50,316 nt of DNA from NCBI GenBank assembly GCA_028717265.1, contig JAQUOE010000006.1, forward strand, positions 1 to 50,316, written 5' to 3'. The DNA comes from Actinomycetota bacterium. Lineage in GTDB: Bacteria > Actinomycetota > Humimicrobiia > Humimicrobiales > Humimicrobiaceae. Shown here in pieces: positions 49,283 through 50,316 of the stretch (the stretch's first letter is position 1; each line of letters starts with the position of its first letter). The notes under the pieces were generated by a model. It was not told where the DNA came from. It did not search any database and was given only the letters and a program-made list of their open reading frames with translations. Both the position numbers and the translations under genes were made by a program.

Positions 49283-50316
49283 TTATTCTTTTAGAATTAA
49301 ATTAAGACCTTTTTCCAGGATATCTTCCTTTGAGACAATTTCATTGTCCCATTCCATTTTTTCAATCTCTTTTATTAATTCTTCTACAATAGCTATTCTT
49401 TCCGGATCATTAAATATGGATACTCCGGTCAGATCGGGTTCTTCATTATTATAAAAAGTAAAATCTTTGAGTGTTTTTTTTGTTATTTCAAGTAGCCTGT
49501 TTTTATCGGAAGTGTATCCCTTGATTCTTAAACGAAGCCTTGCCTTCGGTATCTCATCCCTGTTCAGGTTCCATTTTTTAACCATTTCTTTTATTTTTCT
49601 TTCCATAAATTCGAATTCATTTAAAGCGGGCAGAGATATCAGAGTCTCGTTAAAAAATATATAGTCGGTATCAATTGACTTTTCCATCAGTTCCAGCGTG
49701 CCCGTATTCAATATTAAAAAACTCCTCTTTCCGGTTTCATTTATATCAAGGCCGCATGGCGATCCGGGATAATAGACTTTACCCAGATTTATTTTTTTGT
49801 GTATATGGCCCAGTATGATTCCGGCAGGATTATAGTACCGGACATCATTTCTGGCCAGAGGCATATAAATACCCGGTTCATAAGGATTGGAATCGCGAAG
49901 TCCCGCCACATAGTCCCCATGGCCAATCAGAATCCAGGACCCGGCGGGAAGGCTTTCTTTATACCCGGCAAGGGCTTCCCCCATGGACTTTATTGGCCGG
50001 TAAGGTATAAAAAGAAAGATAGCGGGTGGTTCTCCTAATTTAATGATCTCAGGTTTTGTAAAGACGATGATATTATCCGAAGTAAAATATTGTTGTTTAA
50101 TCGATGGGTCATGATTTCCGGGAATTATATAGAAATTAATCTTATTGGCGATAATTTTTTTATTTTTACAGAACAGGTCAAAATCTGAATAATTCTGGCT
50201 TTCTTCATTGAACAGGTCCCCCGCGATGATTAATGTTTTAATATCTTCGGAAAGCATTTTCTCGACAATGTTTGAAAGTGCGCTCCACCTTTCGGGGGAT
50301 TTTTCTTTAGTTTTCA
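49283..50316 (-). CDS. SbcD/YhaO-like metallophosphoesterase (5' end beyond right edge)
   Basis: Calcineurin-like phosphoesterase, nuclease partner of the downstream ATPase. The frame is open to base 50316, upstream of an internal ATG at 50257, and the missing N-terminus should hold the first D-x-H metal motif. Visible metal motifs are GDLFNEE, PGNHDP, GHGDYVAG and GHIHK. A C-terminal region (about the last 110 visible residues) forms the capping domain that contacts the SbcC partner. The stop is 24 bases before the ATPase start, so they are one operon. Confidence 0.88.
   Translation of the reverse strand, partial: KTKEKSPERWSALSNIVEKMLSEDIKTLIIAGDLFNEESQNYSDFDLFCKNKKIIANKINFYIIPGNHDPSIKQQYFTSDNIIVFTKPEIIKLGEPPAIFLFIPYRPIKSMGEALAGYKESLPAGSWILIGHGDYVAGLRDSNPYEPGIYMPLARNDVRYYNPAGIILGHIHKKINLGKVYYPGSPCGLDINETGKRSFLILNTGTLELMEKSIDTDYIFFNETLISLPALNEFEFMERKIKEMVKKWNLNRDEIPKARLRLRIKGYTSDKNRLLEITKKTLKDFTFYNNEEPDLTGVSIFNDPERIAIVEELIKEIEKMEWDNEIVSKEDILEKGLNLILKE

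Noticed and set aside
1-50316. CRISPR arrays, insertion sequences, rRNA or tRNA genes
   Set aside because: Reading both strands, I found no regularly spaced repeats, transposase frames, or clear tRNA/rRNA sequence. A tRNAscan or Rfam search would be decisive for small RNAs.

Overview
The window is about 50 kb of protein-coding DNA from a low-GC bacterium, without rRNA, tRNA or CRISPR arrays that I can see. The gene content points to a strict anaerobe: a complete Rnf complex, an A-type flavoprotein, a superoxide reductase and a Dps-like ferritin. A LytR-CpsA-Psr protein and several lipoproteins suggest a Gram-positive-type or related deep-branching lineage. I cannot name the phylum from this window. 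TTG and GTG starts occur in several genes.

Region 1 (1-8814) is a hexuronate locus. A leftward operon encodes uronate isomerase, fructuronate/tagaturonate reductase and 6-phosphogluconate dehydrogenase (cut by the left edge). Next to it lie a leftward corrinoid protein gene, a rightward GntR/FCD regulator and a rightward TRAP transporter (SBP, small and large membrane subunits). These units share an ACTAGT-cored palindrome at or near their promoters, suggesting one GntR regulon. A 165-bp segment carrying promoter, operator and start codon is present twice, on both sides of the corrinoid gene. The uxaC, uxuB and TRAP genes look richer in G+C than the rest of the window.

Region 2 (8815-19636) mixes a decayed SDR gene, small membrane proteins, a UPF0126/TRIC-family protein, a TetR regulator, two TrkA-type proteins, a P-type ATPase whose ion-binding segments closely resemble the Na+/K+-ATPase alpha subunit, a SIMPL protein, a Dps-like ferritin, a cytochrome-b5-like protein and a ZIP transporter.

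Region 3 (19637-30432) holds an HTH/coiled-coil protein, a PAS-PAS-GGDEF-HD-GYP signalling protein followed by a zinc-type ABC importer (znuACB), the diiron flavoprotein, a TIGR02757 protein, a DUF4214-LCP fusion, a MATE transporter and the superoxide reductase.

Region 4 (30799-38986) is a carbohydrate cluster of two glycosyltransferases, a predicted helical-barrel protein and a GH130 enzyme. An alpha/beta hydrolase follows, then a leftward condensation-domain protein and a second MATE transporter.

Region 5 (39543-47105) runs from a SAF-domain dehydrogenase through apbE to rnfCDGEAB: ApbE would flavinylate RnfD and RnfG, and the complex would couple ferredoxin/NAD redox to ion pumping. Region 6 (47126 to the right edge) is a leftward SbcD/SbcC-like (YhaO/YhaN-like) pair, cut by the right edge.
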